From contig JAMKCH010057039.1 in assembly GCA_023653785.1 (NCBI GenBank), forward strand, positions 45,191-109,190: DNA of 64,000 nucleotides, given 5' to 3'. A model generated the notes under the pieces. It worked only from the letters and a program-made list of their open reading frames with translations. It did no database searches and was not told the DNA's origin. A program made the position numbers and the translations under genes. Numbering within the stretch: position 1 is the stretch's first letter; each line of letters begins with the position of its first letter. Source of the DNA: Ophioderma brevispina. Lineage: Eukaryota > Echinodermata > Ophiuroidea > Amphilepidida > Ophiodermatidae. Shown here one piece after another: positions 22,101-36,500 of the stretch.

Positions 22101-25100
22101 GTTATTGGGATAGACCACAGAGCTAGAATATAAACCAAGAGGGCGTACGTGTGTGTTATTGACACAGATTAGATACAATCAGTTAGATCGCCTTTATAGA
22201 GTAACATTTGAAGCCGGATAGAATTTGCGTTTTTAAGCGCATCACATCCGTGCACTGGGCAACTCAAGCAAAAGATAATCATGTCATCCTTTAAGTTTCA
22301 AACTTTTTATATAACCTACCTACCCTACCCTCCCCACCCCACCAATCAATGTTGGATTATTCTCCGATGAAAACCAGATTTTGCAGTATTCAACATTGAC
22401 TAGGGGAGGGGGGAGATTGGCCAATAAAAGCGTCTGAACATGTTTGGCACTGCAGATATATTTCATACATATGCAAATAAGGCCGACTAATACATTAATG
22501 TAATTGCAGAACTCTCTTTTTAATCACCTGGATCATATAATCATTAAATTATAGATATGTTTTGCCTATTAATCTGAAGTACTGGGTTCGACTATACACA
22601 CACCCCAACACCCACTAACCCTCCACATTATTAATAGAGGTATGTTAACAGGAGCAAATGAAATGAGATTTTAGGCAGAAAACTTTACGAGATGTATGCA
22701 TGTAATATTTTAAACAGAGAAATAAGAAATTAATGCAAATGTCATGTTGGCTTTTATCCCTAATACCAAACATGAAATCGAATTTAGAAAATTCAAACAT
22801 TTCACCAGTTTTGTTATTGATAATTGTACAAAGATTATTCCATAATGGAGACACTTTTCTGCATTCACATAAAAAGTGCAGAATGGTTTCAGGAAGTTCA
22901 TCACACAAAAGAACAATTACAGGGGATTCCATTTTGCCAATTTTGTGAAGGAAATAATTAGTGCAAATTGCCCTATGGAAGATTTTAAAATAGAAGGATC
23001 TTAATTGGGTTTATAGCACATTTAAAGTTACTTTGGTCAATATAACTCCATCAATCTCTTCATCAATTTGAAAACGTTCATTTCATTATAGCTTCAATGG
23101 AATCAGATAAGAATTGATCTCTTAAAATAGAATAGGCTTGAGTGCCAGTTTTAATTTATGCCTACTCGCCGTACTGTGATTACGCCAGTAATTTTGTGAA
23201 CTTTGCACAGTCACCATCTATCCGAAATTTCTAGGATTGCAGACCCATAAATTTTTCTACATTTTGCATTAGGGCCCAATTTTGATATTTTACCATTTTA
23301 TAATTTTCCTATTTCAAGTCCTTTGAACATTGTAGCCGATGTTAACTTATAAGTTTTTTCCAGAACTTGCCTTAATCATAATGTGTACATGTAATTCGTC
23401 AGAATCCAAGATAGTGCGGGATTTGTTTTGAACTGTGAGTCATGAACTTCTATTCGCAAATTCATCAGGCATTTTCAGAGCTATTGATTTCAGCTCGTAG
23501 TAGAAACTTATAAAAGGAGAGAGAAGAAAACGTCACAAAGAAATCCTGCAGCTTGTATGGCCTAATAATTTTTTTGTTGTCGTTTGTGGATTATTATTTT
23601 CAATAGGGGCCTACCCCCGTGTCCAGATTTCCGTATATGATCTTTTCCTTTCATAAATCTCAAACTCCAATATCGCTCCCTCAGCATGTATCACAACATC
23701 CCTTGTTTAAACTTGTTTTCATTAGGCCTACTCAAGTTCTGCATTCCGCATTCTATTTTTCTAACTTCTCAAACTCCAGTGTTTCTATTTTCTACCTAGA
23801 AAGTGTCAGGATCAGTCGCACCGCACCGGTAACTTTTCGTATTCTTAAGGCTTAGGCCTAATGTTTTTGGTCTATTTTTCGTATATGATAATCTCTCAAC
23901 ATACACCCAAGGCCCCTCTCCCAACATACCGTCTTCTAATCTCTATCTCGGCTCTCTCTCTCTCTCTCTCTCTCTCCCTCTCACTCACCCATAATTCCTC
24001 CCCAAGTTTCCGTAAATTTTACATCCACAACTCATTCTCAACATATCTCTTCTCCCTCTTTTCTAATAACCCATTCTTTTCTGTGTTCCAGCATCCCGTA
24101 CTTTTTTATCACTCCTCTTCAAACTCCAGTATCCCTATGTCGTATTCCTATTTTCTACCTATAGGCCTATAATATGCCTTCTTCTTAGCGTATCCACAAT
24201 GCATTGGTAATGGCTTGTTTGCACCGGCAACTTTCCGTATCATGATTCTTAAGCCTAGGCTTAGGCCTATAATGTTTTGTTCTATTTTTCCTACACCCAA
24301 GCACACACCAATTTCTGGATTTTAAACATTGCTGACATTTAAGTCCAAACAAACAGCCTATTCGGCCCAAAATTGCCGAATAAAACCCCCAAATCAACGA
24401 TGGCACTCTGAAAAGTTGATCGCCACACTGAAAAAAAAAGTCACGTAGCGCGTTGACACGACCTAGCGCGTAGTGCGAATTTCCTGATCGCTAACGCAGC
24501 GCGCCTTAACTATCCGCGGCACACGCAACTGTTGCGTATTTTGAATCCCAAACAACTTGTTCGACGCACAGGACGCTGCCGCCATGCCGCCAAAATCACC
24601 ATGGAGCTTGGCTTCATCTCCCTACGTGCTTTCGCCCTCACCGTCGGCGCCCTATGGTTATTGAATAGGCCAGCAACGTAACCGATTTCTCTCACACCTC
24701 GCGCGCCATATCCTTGTTGTTGCGCAACCAGCCGCGCGTCGTCGCTCTTGCTGCACAAGCGCACGCACCTACAAATCTGCACGTCACGCGTTATGTTATC
24801 AGTGTTGCATTTCCCCAGTGTTCCACTGTCTGATCGGCCGACTTTTCTGCAATAATTATACGAAAACCAATCGATGGAAGAAATCATGCATCTATAAAGA
24901 TTCCTGCATTCCTAATGCACAAAAAGTCTCCCGATGACCCCTGTTAATTTTGCTTAGGAAAAGAGATATTTGAGTCCGAGTGATAGCATGTGGCATCAGT
25001 TGTTGTTGTTTTCACACGCTAAGTGTGACGAACGTAAAATACTCGCGTGTCTCATAAATATGCATAAGGACTTTCGTTATGTTTTACTCTGTTGAGTGTG

Positions 25101-28100
25101 GCTTCAGGTGTTGGTGTAAGAGTCGTTTCAACTGTAAATTCAAACTGATCCAGACCGTTGGGGATTTTTGAAAACCCCGCGAAACTGGGAAAATAAATGC
25201 TTTTTTATTCAAAATCCTCTCGGGGAACCATTTGGTTCGCCGAGATTTTTTACGTAAAAATTGATTATCTTCCCTCTCATACCAAATTTACGTTGGTTCA
25301 GCGAGCAGAAAAAATGCAATTCGTCAGGCAAATATCCCTAAATTTCCGTCTTGGCCCCTTGACTTACATGAAGGCCGCAACCTCTAAATGCCAAATTTAG
25401 TATCGAACATCATTTGTCCTTCCCCCGAGCTATCTTGCCTTTTATGACAATGTCAATTTATAACTGTTTACAACCTACTGGAGTTTCAGCGCGCTCGCCG
25501 ACCCGAACCAAAACCACAAAATCTTTACCTCGTTCATATTTGAACAAATTATTCGTGTCGAACATTATTAAAAAAAACAAATAAAAAGAAAGTATGGCGA
25601 AAGAATGAAATAAAACGAAATAAAGAAAAAGTCACCAACCGTCTCTATAGAAAATAGGTGCCTAAAAGTGTTAACCCCCCAATAGGCCAGTCAAAATAGA
25701 ATGAATGCTGCCTTAACCCACCACTAATTGCACAGAATTAATTCCAACAGAATGGTATTGAGAATACCTTTAAAAACAACATATCAAAAGTCTACTAAAA
25801 ATCCCCAAGGAGTGGAACATATATGTTTAAGGGGTAAGTTTTATACCGGGTCAAATATGAAACGTATCAACAACTCGTCGAAAGTATGGCCAAAACGTGT
25901 TTCGTTACATTTCCAGGATTAAACAAAGGTATAGTCTGCCATATCTTCGGTTGTAGTTCAATATTTTATGAGTCAAAATAGGTTCAAGGTCACCATGGGG
26001 GTAAATTTCCGATAAAAAAAATATCCGTTGTTATAAAAGGTGTCATTGTTCGTCTCATGGTACAGAACCCGAAATATACTTGGTTGCACCATCTATAATA
26101 TTCGTTTCATAATTGACGCAAAAGTGACTGGGGCTACAGGGGCTAATGGGAGGTCACTAGTCATAGCTCTGTCATTCTTATATAGAAAAGTCAACAAGAC
26201 TATTTCATTTACTTATCTAGTTGGACAAATTTAACATTTTTACAACCAGCCGATCAAAATCGACCATTCTAATAATTTAGCCCCAGGATGACCTGAACTG
26301 TTATGAGCCTATTGTACTAAAGCTATACTCGTAGATAGGGCAAACAACCTTTTTTTAAAACTTAGGAGTAGTCCAATAATTGGACAATCTTTAAATCAAT
26401 TCGAACACTTCTAATTTTTTACCCCTGCACAAACCTTGCCGCCAGCCCCCTTATTTCTACATGTTCGCACTAGGTTGATTTTGGTAACTTCTAATATTTA
26501 TTTTTGGACTATTTCCGAGTAATTAACAGCAAGAAAACACAAATTGTTTCTGTTGGCAATTTGTGTGGGGGTCAAATCAGTTAAAATTATTGGACTAAAA
26601 ACCAAAAAAACAAACAATGATGAATAAGACAGCAATGAGTGCCAGGATGAAGCTCATTCAAAATGTTTATTATGAGAGAAGAAATCTGATTGGATAAAAA
26701 TCATGCATTCATATGTGTCTGCACTGTGTGTATGTTGATAATCGTAACGTTTATGTGCGACGTGGATTTATTCCTTTTACGGGGGGGTGGTAGTTGTTTT
26801 TTTGGTTTTTCGTTGCAACGTTACTGGCATCATATTTCATGCCGTATTCAGATTTTTTGTAAATGAACGAATGAATAAGTTAGGTTATCCGCATATTTTT
26901 AGTTTCTCGTGCATTGGCACAATCAATGCACTCTCGGTTCGGACTGTTACGACGACGACTTACGCGCCCTTGCAGAGCCTGTGCCATCTTTTTATCATTT
27001 CATACAAACGACGGCGCGTGCATTGGAAAACCATTCATCGTAGCTAAAGTAAAATATGAAGACTTTGGGGTGGGTGCATCGCACACACACACACACCCAT
27101 CCCCACACATACACACACAACAACTTACGAAGAATTGTCCCTTCGCCATTAGAACCACTTCGATTATGGTTACCGCAGTTTCGTCAAAAGATAGCCCGGC
27201 AGTATAGTCGATTGTTTTTGTTTCAAACCCAAAACCCTCAACTAAAAAAAGAAATAGAAAACGCACCAAATTATGGCTATGAACTTGTGAACGTTTGAGG
27301 CGGGATGTTAACTGTTGTATATCAGGGTTTTATTAAAGAGACTCTTTCAAAATATGTTTTCCATTCAGTTGTCAATATAAATCATTCAAGCCAGTCAACA
27401 CGCTCCGCAGTAAACTTTCGTCTGTCAAAGACAAGCCGCTCAGGACAAACGCGCAACGTAGTTGATGGTATAACCTGTGCTGACACTGACCATAAACAAT
27501 CTTATGTTGGTGAAACTAAGCAATCCCTGGAAAGAAGGTAGGATCATCGGATAAAATTGTCTTACAGAAATGACCATAAAATCAAAACCCCGGCCTGAAT
27601 CAATTTAGTCCAAACTGGACCAAGGTAAGATTGAACTCCCTCCAAAATTTTGTGCATTGTCAAGAGGCATAATTTGTTTTTAGTGTTTTTAGTATTTTTT
27701 AAAAATTTTTACAATAAATAATTTTTCCAGCCTAAATGGAAGTGCTTTAAGCGAAAACTTTAGGGCTGTATGTATAAACAAAATACGTAAAAATTCCACG
27801 TTGGCTTTTTGGAATCCAGTGTTTAATTCTTTAGAAAAAATTATTTAGGGAAAAATAATTTAGGGAAAATTAAAAACACCTATTATTTCAAATAGAAACA
27901 CTCAATCTGCAAAATCTAACATGAGAATTTTCTAAATTTGATTTCCTTTCATATGACACCTTATTCATCACCAAGGGAGTTGTAGTTTCTTCTAGGAAAA
28001 ATTATGAAAAGTGGATACTTCAGTATTTCTAGAAATACTTCAACAAAAATGTGTTGTTGCGACCACCAGTTCTTTGTTTTTGATGACACACATAAAAATA

Positions 28101-31100
28101 AAAAATTGTATGGATTTTTGATATTTCTTTAACCATTAAAAACAAACACCAATCTTATAACTCATCAATTACTTGAGAAATAATTGAAAAAAATGTGTAG
28201 TTTTTCACAAAATTGCCCCATTTTGGTCAATTTCTATACTGCCAAAATCAGGCCCTGTACAAAGTCTATGGGAATTTGAAAACGCATTACGTGACATATC
28301 TCTAAAACGCCTTTTTGGAAAAAAATAAAACTTGGCACACATGTTTCTTTCACCAATACCAACATTTCATGAGAATTTCAGTAAGTTCTGCAGACCCAGC
28401 TCTAGTCATGCCCAAAACTCAGCTGTTTTTTACTCGCTGCAAAAGTTCAGGACATCACTTTGATCCTGATAAAGTTGTTATTCTCGCTATAACGGAGTGG
28501 CCGAGCTTTGAAAAGCGCTCTAGTTTTCGAGTTACCCCTCCCCTCAGTACAACAAAACACAACCATCTTTATTTGAAGGATAAATATATGAGATTTAAGA
28601 AAATGATGGTTGTGGTTGAAATATTTGGTGGCAGGGATGATTTCTAGGCCCAAAAATGCATTCTGGACTGCAAATTAAGCGAAATTATTTTTTAAATTTG
28701 TGTTAAAGTAAAAATATTACTATCTTATTTTTATGGTATCTTTTTTGTTATTGATATAGGTTTTATACATTGCATAAAGGGTTCAGGTAATACTCGTTGT
28801 GGTGACATGTGGTAAAAAGGATGTTTTTTTAGGGGAAAAAGGTGATTTGGGGGCTAAAATCCTAGACCCTTTATATATTGTATAAAACCGAAATCTATAA
28901 TATAAATGTCAGAGATTGATAGTATTGCATCATGCTTAAAATTTGTTTTGCTAGGAAATTAATAAATCTTGATTTCCTTAAGTTTTTAGCTCAAAAACGT
29001 GATTTTTTTACACCAAAACACCCCTGCCACCAAAGTTTTTGACCACAACCATAATTTTTTTGTTGTACCGAGGGGAGGGGTTGTCAACAATTTTGCAGTC
29101 CAAACCGCTCCGCTAATAAGGAGGAACGCTGGCTTGAACGAGGTGTGAAGGAAGCCGTGCAGGAAAGGGTGGGGTAACTATCACTTAACAAAAGAGGAGG
29201 CTTAAGATTCCCGCGCTCTCATGCGTGGGACCAGGCTCTTTCCTTAATCCCTCGCCGTCCATCACATGACCAGTCTCCTGGGCCAGTTGCCTGGTAAAAT
29301 CCATGGTAGTAACGTAACAAATTCGTAAGCATAATTTCCAGTATTTGATTTATTTATTATTCTATGGTAAAATTCAGTTAACTTACAATCATTGTCACGA
29401 ATTGTTACGGTAACAAAACTATTAGAAGTTTCAATTTCACTATCAGTTATCTCAAGGCGGAAAGTCTCTGGCTCTTCAGTGTTTACATCGTCTATTATGA
29501 GATTGTTTAGAGTTTCCATGACCGTGGCAACACCAGGTGGAAACGTCAATCTGGCCATATACGCATTGAAGTCTTCACCCTGTCTCGCTGTTTCAGAAAC
29601 TGCCGTTAGCACTGAAAAGAAAACAAATATCAATTTAAGGGTAAGTATCAATGTTACCAGTCAAATTATTTTAAATTTTAAAAGTTTATTTCAATATTAT
29701 TTACGAATTGTATAATTATTATATCACACTGTCCTTCCAAATTCTTAAAATTTTTCTATAATAGTTTCAAAATACAATAGTATAATTCGTAAGATTCGAC
29801 CATTCCTCCCACCTGAGTCACTGAAAACATTATACAATTCCCTTGTTCTACGCCGTCTTTCTTATGGTGAAATGATATCGGCCGATTCCAACAATGCTAG
29901 TCTCAAATCCCTCTTTTTACTTCGAAAGAGAATCGTAAGAACATGCACTAACTCAATCTGGCTTGCTCATACTGATCCTCTCATTTCCCCTCCCAAAACC
30001 CTGAAAATTTATGACATCTATAAACTACAGTTAGCATCTTTCATGTTTCAATTCCACCATAATCTTCTCCCGGATGATCTAATTCCTGGTTACCTTTTTT
30101 TTAGACTCATTATTAAAACACCAGGCATGGTCAAGATTTTTTTCATCAAGAGAACAAACACTGTTTTTGCCAGGAACACTCTTAGTTCCCAAGGTCCTAT
30201 GTTATGCAAAAACCTGCCTAATCGCCTTAAAAATTCTCCTTCGTTTCCATAATTTGAAACCAACTTTAAAAACAAACTCATCAGTCTCTACAATGACCGT
30301 TCTCCATAATTTCGTTTCTTGCATTCATTTTTGGGCTGGTTGGTAAAACATTTTCGGTCTTACTCTGTCGGTCTTGCCCGTGTTGTCCGTCCTGTCAGTG
30401 TGTATGTATTTGTATGTGTTATTGTATGTTGTATATCTGTTCTTGTCTTTGTTTTGTCCGACGTAACCCAAAGACCATCTTGTATAAACAATTTATTTAT
30501 CTCATAAATCAAATAATTATGTTTATTCTTTGTGTACTGTTAGTGATGCTCTTGGAGGTTGTTCACGTTGTCTATATCTTTTTATTTACTGGGCACTACA
30601 ACATCACGCTATGCATTTAGTAGTAGCCCCATCTCAATCACCGTTAATGTCTTTTCAATAATATTGTTCATATTGTATTTCAAATTTAAATTATATTGAA
30701 TTTTGATATATATATTCTTATGTTGAGGTGAAATAACTTGATTAATTGAAATTGATTGATTGAAAAATTTGTATGCATTAGATTAAGGATAGAAAGGAAG
30801 GTAACACCAACCAAATTGCGCCTCACGGTTCAGACCCTGGTCACTCCCATCACTGCTGCTGATACCATTTCTGGTGCATGTGACAGTTAAGGAACTTTGG
30901 TCTTCATCAACTGTCACAGTTGTATCTCCACCGACAAAACATGAGATGCGACCTTTGAAAAATAGGCATTAGGTAAGTGAATGGACATAACTTAGATAGT
31001 GTACAGAACAAAGGAGTTCTTGCTCAACCCTATCTATCTATCTATTTAGGGTTTGTTTTTGCCAGGAAGACGAGCATAATAAAAAACGTGATACTAACCA

Positions 31101-33527
31101 TCGCCAAAACTGGTTCTTGTTTGGCGGAAATATAACCGTCAGGAAATCACTCATTCGGTTCGAATGGATCTAAAGGTATATTTAACTTAAAATAGAAATG
31201 AAATTATTTTGCCAAACGTAATAGAAAAAAAGGTAAAGTGTACTTAAATGTGCATATTGCATTCGATTATTTGAACCCGGTCATGAACTTTGATCTCTGA
31301 CCTCTGAACTTCAACCGTAACCAGCTACATTACTCACCATCGTCATCCTTAATTGTAATCTTGGTTTGGTTGCGTTTAGGATCAATCTGTACGAAGTCAT
31401 GAGAGATCGTAACAAAAAATACTTCTTCACTTTCCACAATGTGATCATTGATGACTTTAACAGGGTAAGTCTTGACAGTATCTTTAGTGCTTCCAGAAAA
31501 TGTTACCGTATTGGTTTCCACTTCAAAGTCACTCCCTTCAGTTGCTCCATTACTTGTGTCACTAATTGTGTTAAGAACTGCAGAAAGTCAATTAGGTTAG
31601 ATTTTATAAGGCAGTATGTATTTAGTTCAGAAGCGGTTTATCTGTCTTTTCTTTAAATTTTTGGGCGCGCCCTTTTGAAAAAAAAAAAAAAAAAAAAATG
31701 AAAAATAGGCATTAGGTAAGTGAATGGACATAACTTAGATAGTGTACAGAACAAAGGAGTTCTTGCTCAACCCTATCTATCTATCTATTTAGGGTTTTGT
31801 TTTGCCAGGAAGACGAGCATAATAAAAAACGTGATACGTGTGCTATATGCGCTTGCTTTTGTAACGTACATAGCCCGTTCAATATCTCATATAAATCTAG
31901 AAATAACGATGCTAACCATCGCCAAAACTGGTTCTTGTTTGGCGGAAATATAACCGTCAGGAAATCACTCATTCGATTCGAATGGATCTAAAGGTCAATT
32001 CATACTTCACTGCATTGCAGTGCAGTGAAAATGGATGAAAACCATCTCTGACTCAACACAGTAGCAGCGCAATACAATTTGAACTGTGTTGCTGCTGTGT
32101 TGAGTCGGAGACGATTTTCATGCATTTTTACTGCACTGCACACACACGCCCGCACACACAAACATACCCCCACACACACACGCGCAAACAAACGCACGTA
32201 CGCACGCACGCACGTACATGCACGCACGTACATACTCGCGCGCACACACACACACACACAATGTAAGCAGTAAGACCACCCATTCAACCAACAGGCCGAT
32301 ATTAGATGTCGATTAACATGTTAATATGTTTGTATATTTAACTTAAAATAGAAATGAAATTATTTTGCCAAACGTAATAGAAAAAAAAGGTAAAGTGTAC
32401 TTAAATGTGCATATTGCATTCGATTATTTGAACCCGGTCATGAACTTTGATCTCTGACCTCTGAACTTCAACCGTAACCAGCTACATTACTCACCATCGT
32501 CATCCTTAATTGTAATCTTGGTTTGGTTGCGTTTAGGATCAATCTGTACGAAGTCATGAGAGATCGTAACAAAAAATACTTCTTCACTTTCCACAATGTG
32601 ATCATTGATGACTTTAACAGGGTAAGTCTTGACAGTATCTTTAGTGCTTCCAGAAAATGTTACCGTATTGGTTTCCACTTCAAAGTCACTCCCTTCAGTT
32701 GCTCCATTACTTGTGTCACTAATTGTGTTAAGAACTGCAGAAAGTCAATTAGGTTAGATTTTATAAGGCAGTATGTATTTAGTTCAGAAGCGGTTTATCT
32801 GTCTTTTCTTTAAATTTTTGGGCGCGCCCTTTTGAACATTACACATATCAATTGGTGGAGGTATTCCAATGCACATTTACCCAAACCTGTTGAGCAAGAT
32901 GCCCACTTGGGAGATTCTTTCTACCTGTGTTATTCCTTGAATGACTTGCAAGATATCGGCACCAGCCACTTGTTAACACAAGCAAAACGTTAGGCTGAAA
33001 TAATACCCGCATTTCTCAGAAATGCATCGCGTCTGTAGAGTTCACCGTTTTTTCCAACATTTCCATTATGAACTCTTGTGCGTGCGTAATTACTTTGAAT
33101 TAGAAAACATGAAATTATTGGTTTTTGCATATCAGTGGTACGGTCTAAATTTTGCTCTTTTTTGATATTACTTGACACGCTACCCTTAACGAGAGATTTT
33201 TGCAGAATGGATTCAACTACTCATTCATACATGTTAGCCTTCATTTGCTTTGTTGTACAGAAATTTGTGTGAGTTGCTTGGATGCAATTTCAAAGTGCAC
33301 TTCGGGTAATCTCACCCAACCAAGAAATTTGCAAAGTTACGTTGACTGCAAGCGGTCAAGATATTGTTTACGTCATGGCATTTACCATGCTATGTAAATT
33401 ACCGTTTTGACACACACACACACCCACACACACACGCGCGCGCACGCACACGCACACAAACACCCACACGCACACACACAACGCACACTCTCACACTCGC
33501 GTGCGAACGCGGCCCCCACGCGCGCGC

Positions 33528-33562
<35 letters not shown>

Positions 33563-36500
33563 CACCTCACACACATATTTAATAAAATATTTTATATATA
33601 CGACCTAGTTTTATACAATTTAATATAAGGCATGAATTGAAACAAAATTTTATAATTACTGATAGTAACGTCATTATCAAGATACGGCGCAATAATGACA
33701 CCATCCACCTCCAGAGGGCCTCTTTGTATTAGAACGTAGAATTGTCCAACTGACTCCAGAACCGTCTGCTCTATGTCTTTAATTGAAATATAGGCTGTAA
33801 TATAAGGAAAGAAACAGATTTTGACTTTTATGCAAAAAAGAGACATTTTCATGATTTGAAGAGTTACTATGCACTCTACGCATAAATCAGGATTATGAAT
33901 TTCGCTTTTTGCATCTTTCAATTCTTTTGGCGAGCGTATGTTTATTTTCAGGAGCCGCCGTTTAAAGACACTGATGGAAGGTGCCTCTGTAATATTAACA
34001 GGAAGTTTGTTCCACAGCATAGGACCAAATCTATGCTTGGTAAATCAGAAGAAGTCCGTAGCCTTCGTCTTGTACCCATCGGAATTGCTGTCCAACACAA
34101 TAACCTCACGATTCACGCCACAAAAGTACTGTCTTGAGTACGGGTTGTTTTATCAGATTATAGTGGTACAGTCCAATCTTCCCGAGAAGCATTTTTCAAC
34201 CTAAATTATCTTTCTTCCTAATTAATATTTTGATATATGCATCGGCCAAAAAGTTACTCCAAATATTACAACGAATCTTTGGTATAAGTTTCTCCATGTA
34301 AAAAGAAAATGTTTGAAACGAGAGGAATCGCATTACGAAAGACGTTGTTTACATTTCACGTGCTATTTTCAATTTTACGGAATTCCATTTACGACTGCTG
34401 AATCTGAAAGACACCAACTTCCCTTGTTCATTTTCCGTAACTTTAATGGTGTAGGGGATGATGATGTTTGTTAACTCACTTGCGAGGTAATCTATCCTTG
34501 ATTATTTACTATGGAGGTTACTACTCGGAAGTTACTCTTCAGTTTTCTTCCATTTAACACGTTAGTAACTTACTCGTTGATGGCAAGATGGTGAGTAGTA
34601 ACTAGCGAAGTATATAGGTTTACTAAACTATTAATTTACCCCGATTTGGTGGACGTTGGCCTAAATGTCCTTCCTGCTAAACTAACGGCGTTTTATTTTG
34701 TGGTAATTAGAGTCACAGAATAATAAAAAAATATGTTTGCAGCTTTTCAGATCTGAATGAAAAAAAAAATACAGGGGATTGTGCTGCTAAAATACCTTTA
34801 AAATTCTACGCTTTAATATAATTTTCAAAATGACACATATTAAACAACGAGAGTTTATGGATCCATTACAAAGAACAGCGAACATTTTGCACTACTAAAG
34901 TGAATTTTTGCATGAACCCGAATACTTTATTGATTACTTTTTTCCAAAAGTATACAATGACTATTTGTTTCCGTTACAAAACTCTTTAGAAAGCTGGAAT
35001 TTACGTAATATTAACAACAAGGGTATTTTTAATAGCATATTATTTATTATCATTTCAGTCTCCAAAACAATATTTGTTATTTATTCTCCACTCATCATAC
35101 CGTCATTATTCAATATCGTAACTGTCGTGGTTTTCCTTCCCGGGCTAATTTCGCTATCAGCTTCAATAATTTCAACAAAGAATCTCTCATCCAGCTCTAT
35201 ATATGGATCTTCTACGATTGGTATCACTAATTCGGTAGTTATTTCATCTGGGTCAAAGATAAGCACATGTGTCCCTGGCGTCCCGAAGTCCAAATCTTCT
35301 GTTGCATAACTAGTACCAATATTAGCACTCTGGACTGTGTCACCAGAAACTAATACAGCTAAAGAGGTGTAAAAATAATTATTTTATCAACAAGAGATTG
35401 GAAGGAGTAAAAGAAACGGCAAGGGCGGGGAGATACATTTATCTGTATTTGCATTTCTGATGTTTTATCCCTTACTATATCTAGCTCGTTACCTGTTATC
35501 ATCTATCGAGTTATGTGTGTCTTTGTTTCTCTTAGGCTATCGCATCAAAGGGAAAAAAGATGCACGGATGAGGACTTTGCTTGCGCATATTAGGGAACTA
35601 TTTCTGCATAGATAAAGAGTAGATATTACATCTTTCAATACTGTGGGGTATGTTCATTTTGACGGGTGCACATTTTCTTCAAAATTAATAAAATATCATG
35701 TCAATTTCCTCCCTGAATATCAGTGACTATTGGATGTACATCATACTACATTGACTCCAGCAAATATATATCGCTGTTAATATAGGTCCAAGAGATAACT
35801 CGATTTTATTTGACAAAAAGTACTAGGTGTAAGATGTATATAATTAATTAAAGTATATCTTGGGACATCTGAAAACGCGCTTCTTACGTTACGACAGTTG
35901 CGGATTGTGACGTCAGACGTTAATGACCTTTAATTTGACTTCTATTTGACGTCTAACTAGTTTTTAGAGGCTAGCCCCTCTCTCCAAGCTTCAAATTCAA
36001 CATACTTAGCATCATACACTGTAGCTCATAAAGTTGAAATATTTTTTTCAGACCCAATCTTAAAACGTATTTCTATTTGAACGCCTCATATTAGAATAAG
36101 TAAATTATTACATAATGAGTCCCCACACTACCCAGGTGAAGTGAATCCATGCATAATTTTGAATTACGTAACAATGCCTTTTGTTGGGAGCTATAAAATG
36201 CCAGACGTCTGTTGTTTGTTCCTTTTCCCTGCTCCAAGCCTGTGTAGAAGGGGCCCGTTTTTCAGAGTTGGTTGTTACCTTAACAAAAAATTGCCACAGA
36301 GGTTCCCTAGGCTATGCCTCGTCCAACGGCATTGTCAATACGCCGAAGAGTGCTTGCACTCCAATGGGAAGGGTACAAACAAGCCAAAGTCGCTGATTGC
36401 CTCGGGATATCGCAGAGTACGGTGTCTAAAATCCTCAGACACCATCGAGAGGTGGGTCATTTGAGGCCACGAAAATCTTCAGGACGACACGATTGACTAC

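Larger units (their letters stand above)
31699..32836. repeat. Duplicated block, copy B (holds Calx-beta 5 second-half exon)
   Basis: Same order as copy A, with extra sequence at about 31840-31910 and 31996-32330. The second insertion carries a fold-back repeat and a CA-rich stretch. Confidence 0.92.

Noticed and set aside
24510..24887. Minus-strand frame of 125 codons in the CpG-rich patch
   Set aside because: No recognised domain; long frames are expected in GC-rich sequence. Not entered as a gene.
33364..33628. Open frames rich in His-Thr or Val-Cys on both strands
   Set aside because: Direct translation of the CA-repeat; no coding significance. The same applies at 32000-32290 and 27056-27300.
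33895..34204. Plus-strand frames over the LINE fragment at 33.9-34.2 kb
   Set aside because: Antisense shadows of the minus-strand LINE C-terminus.
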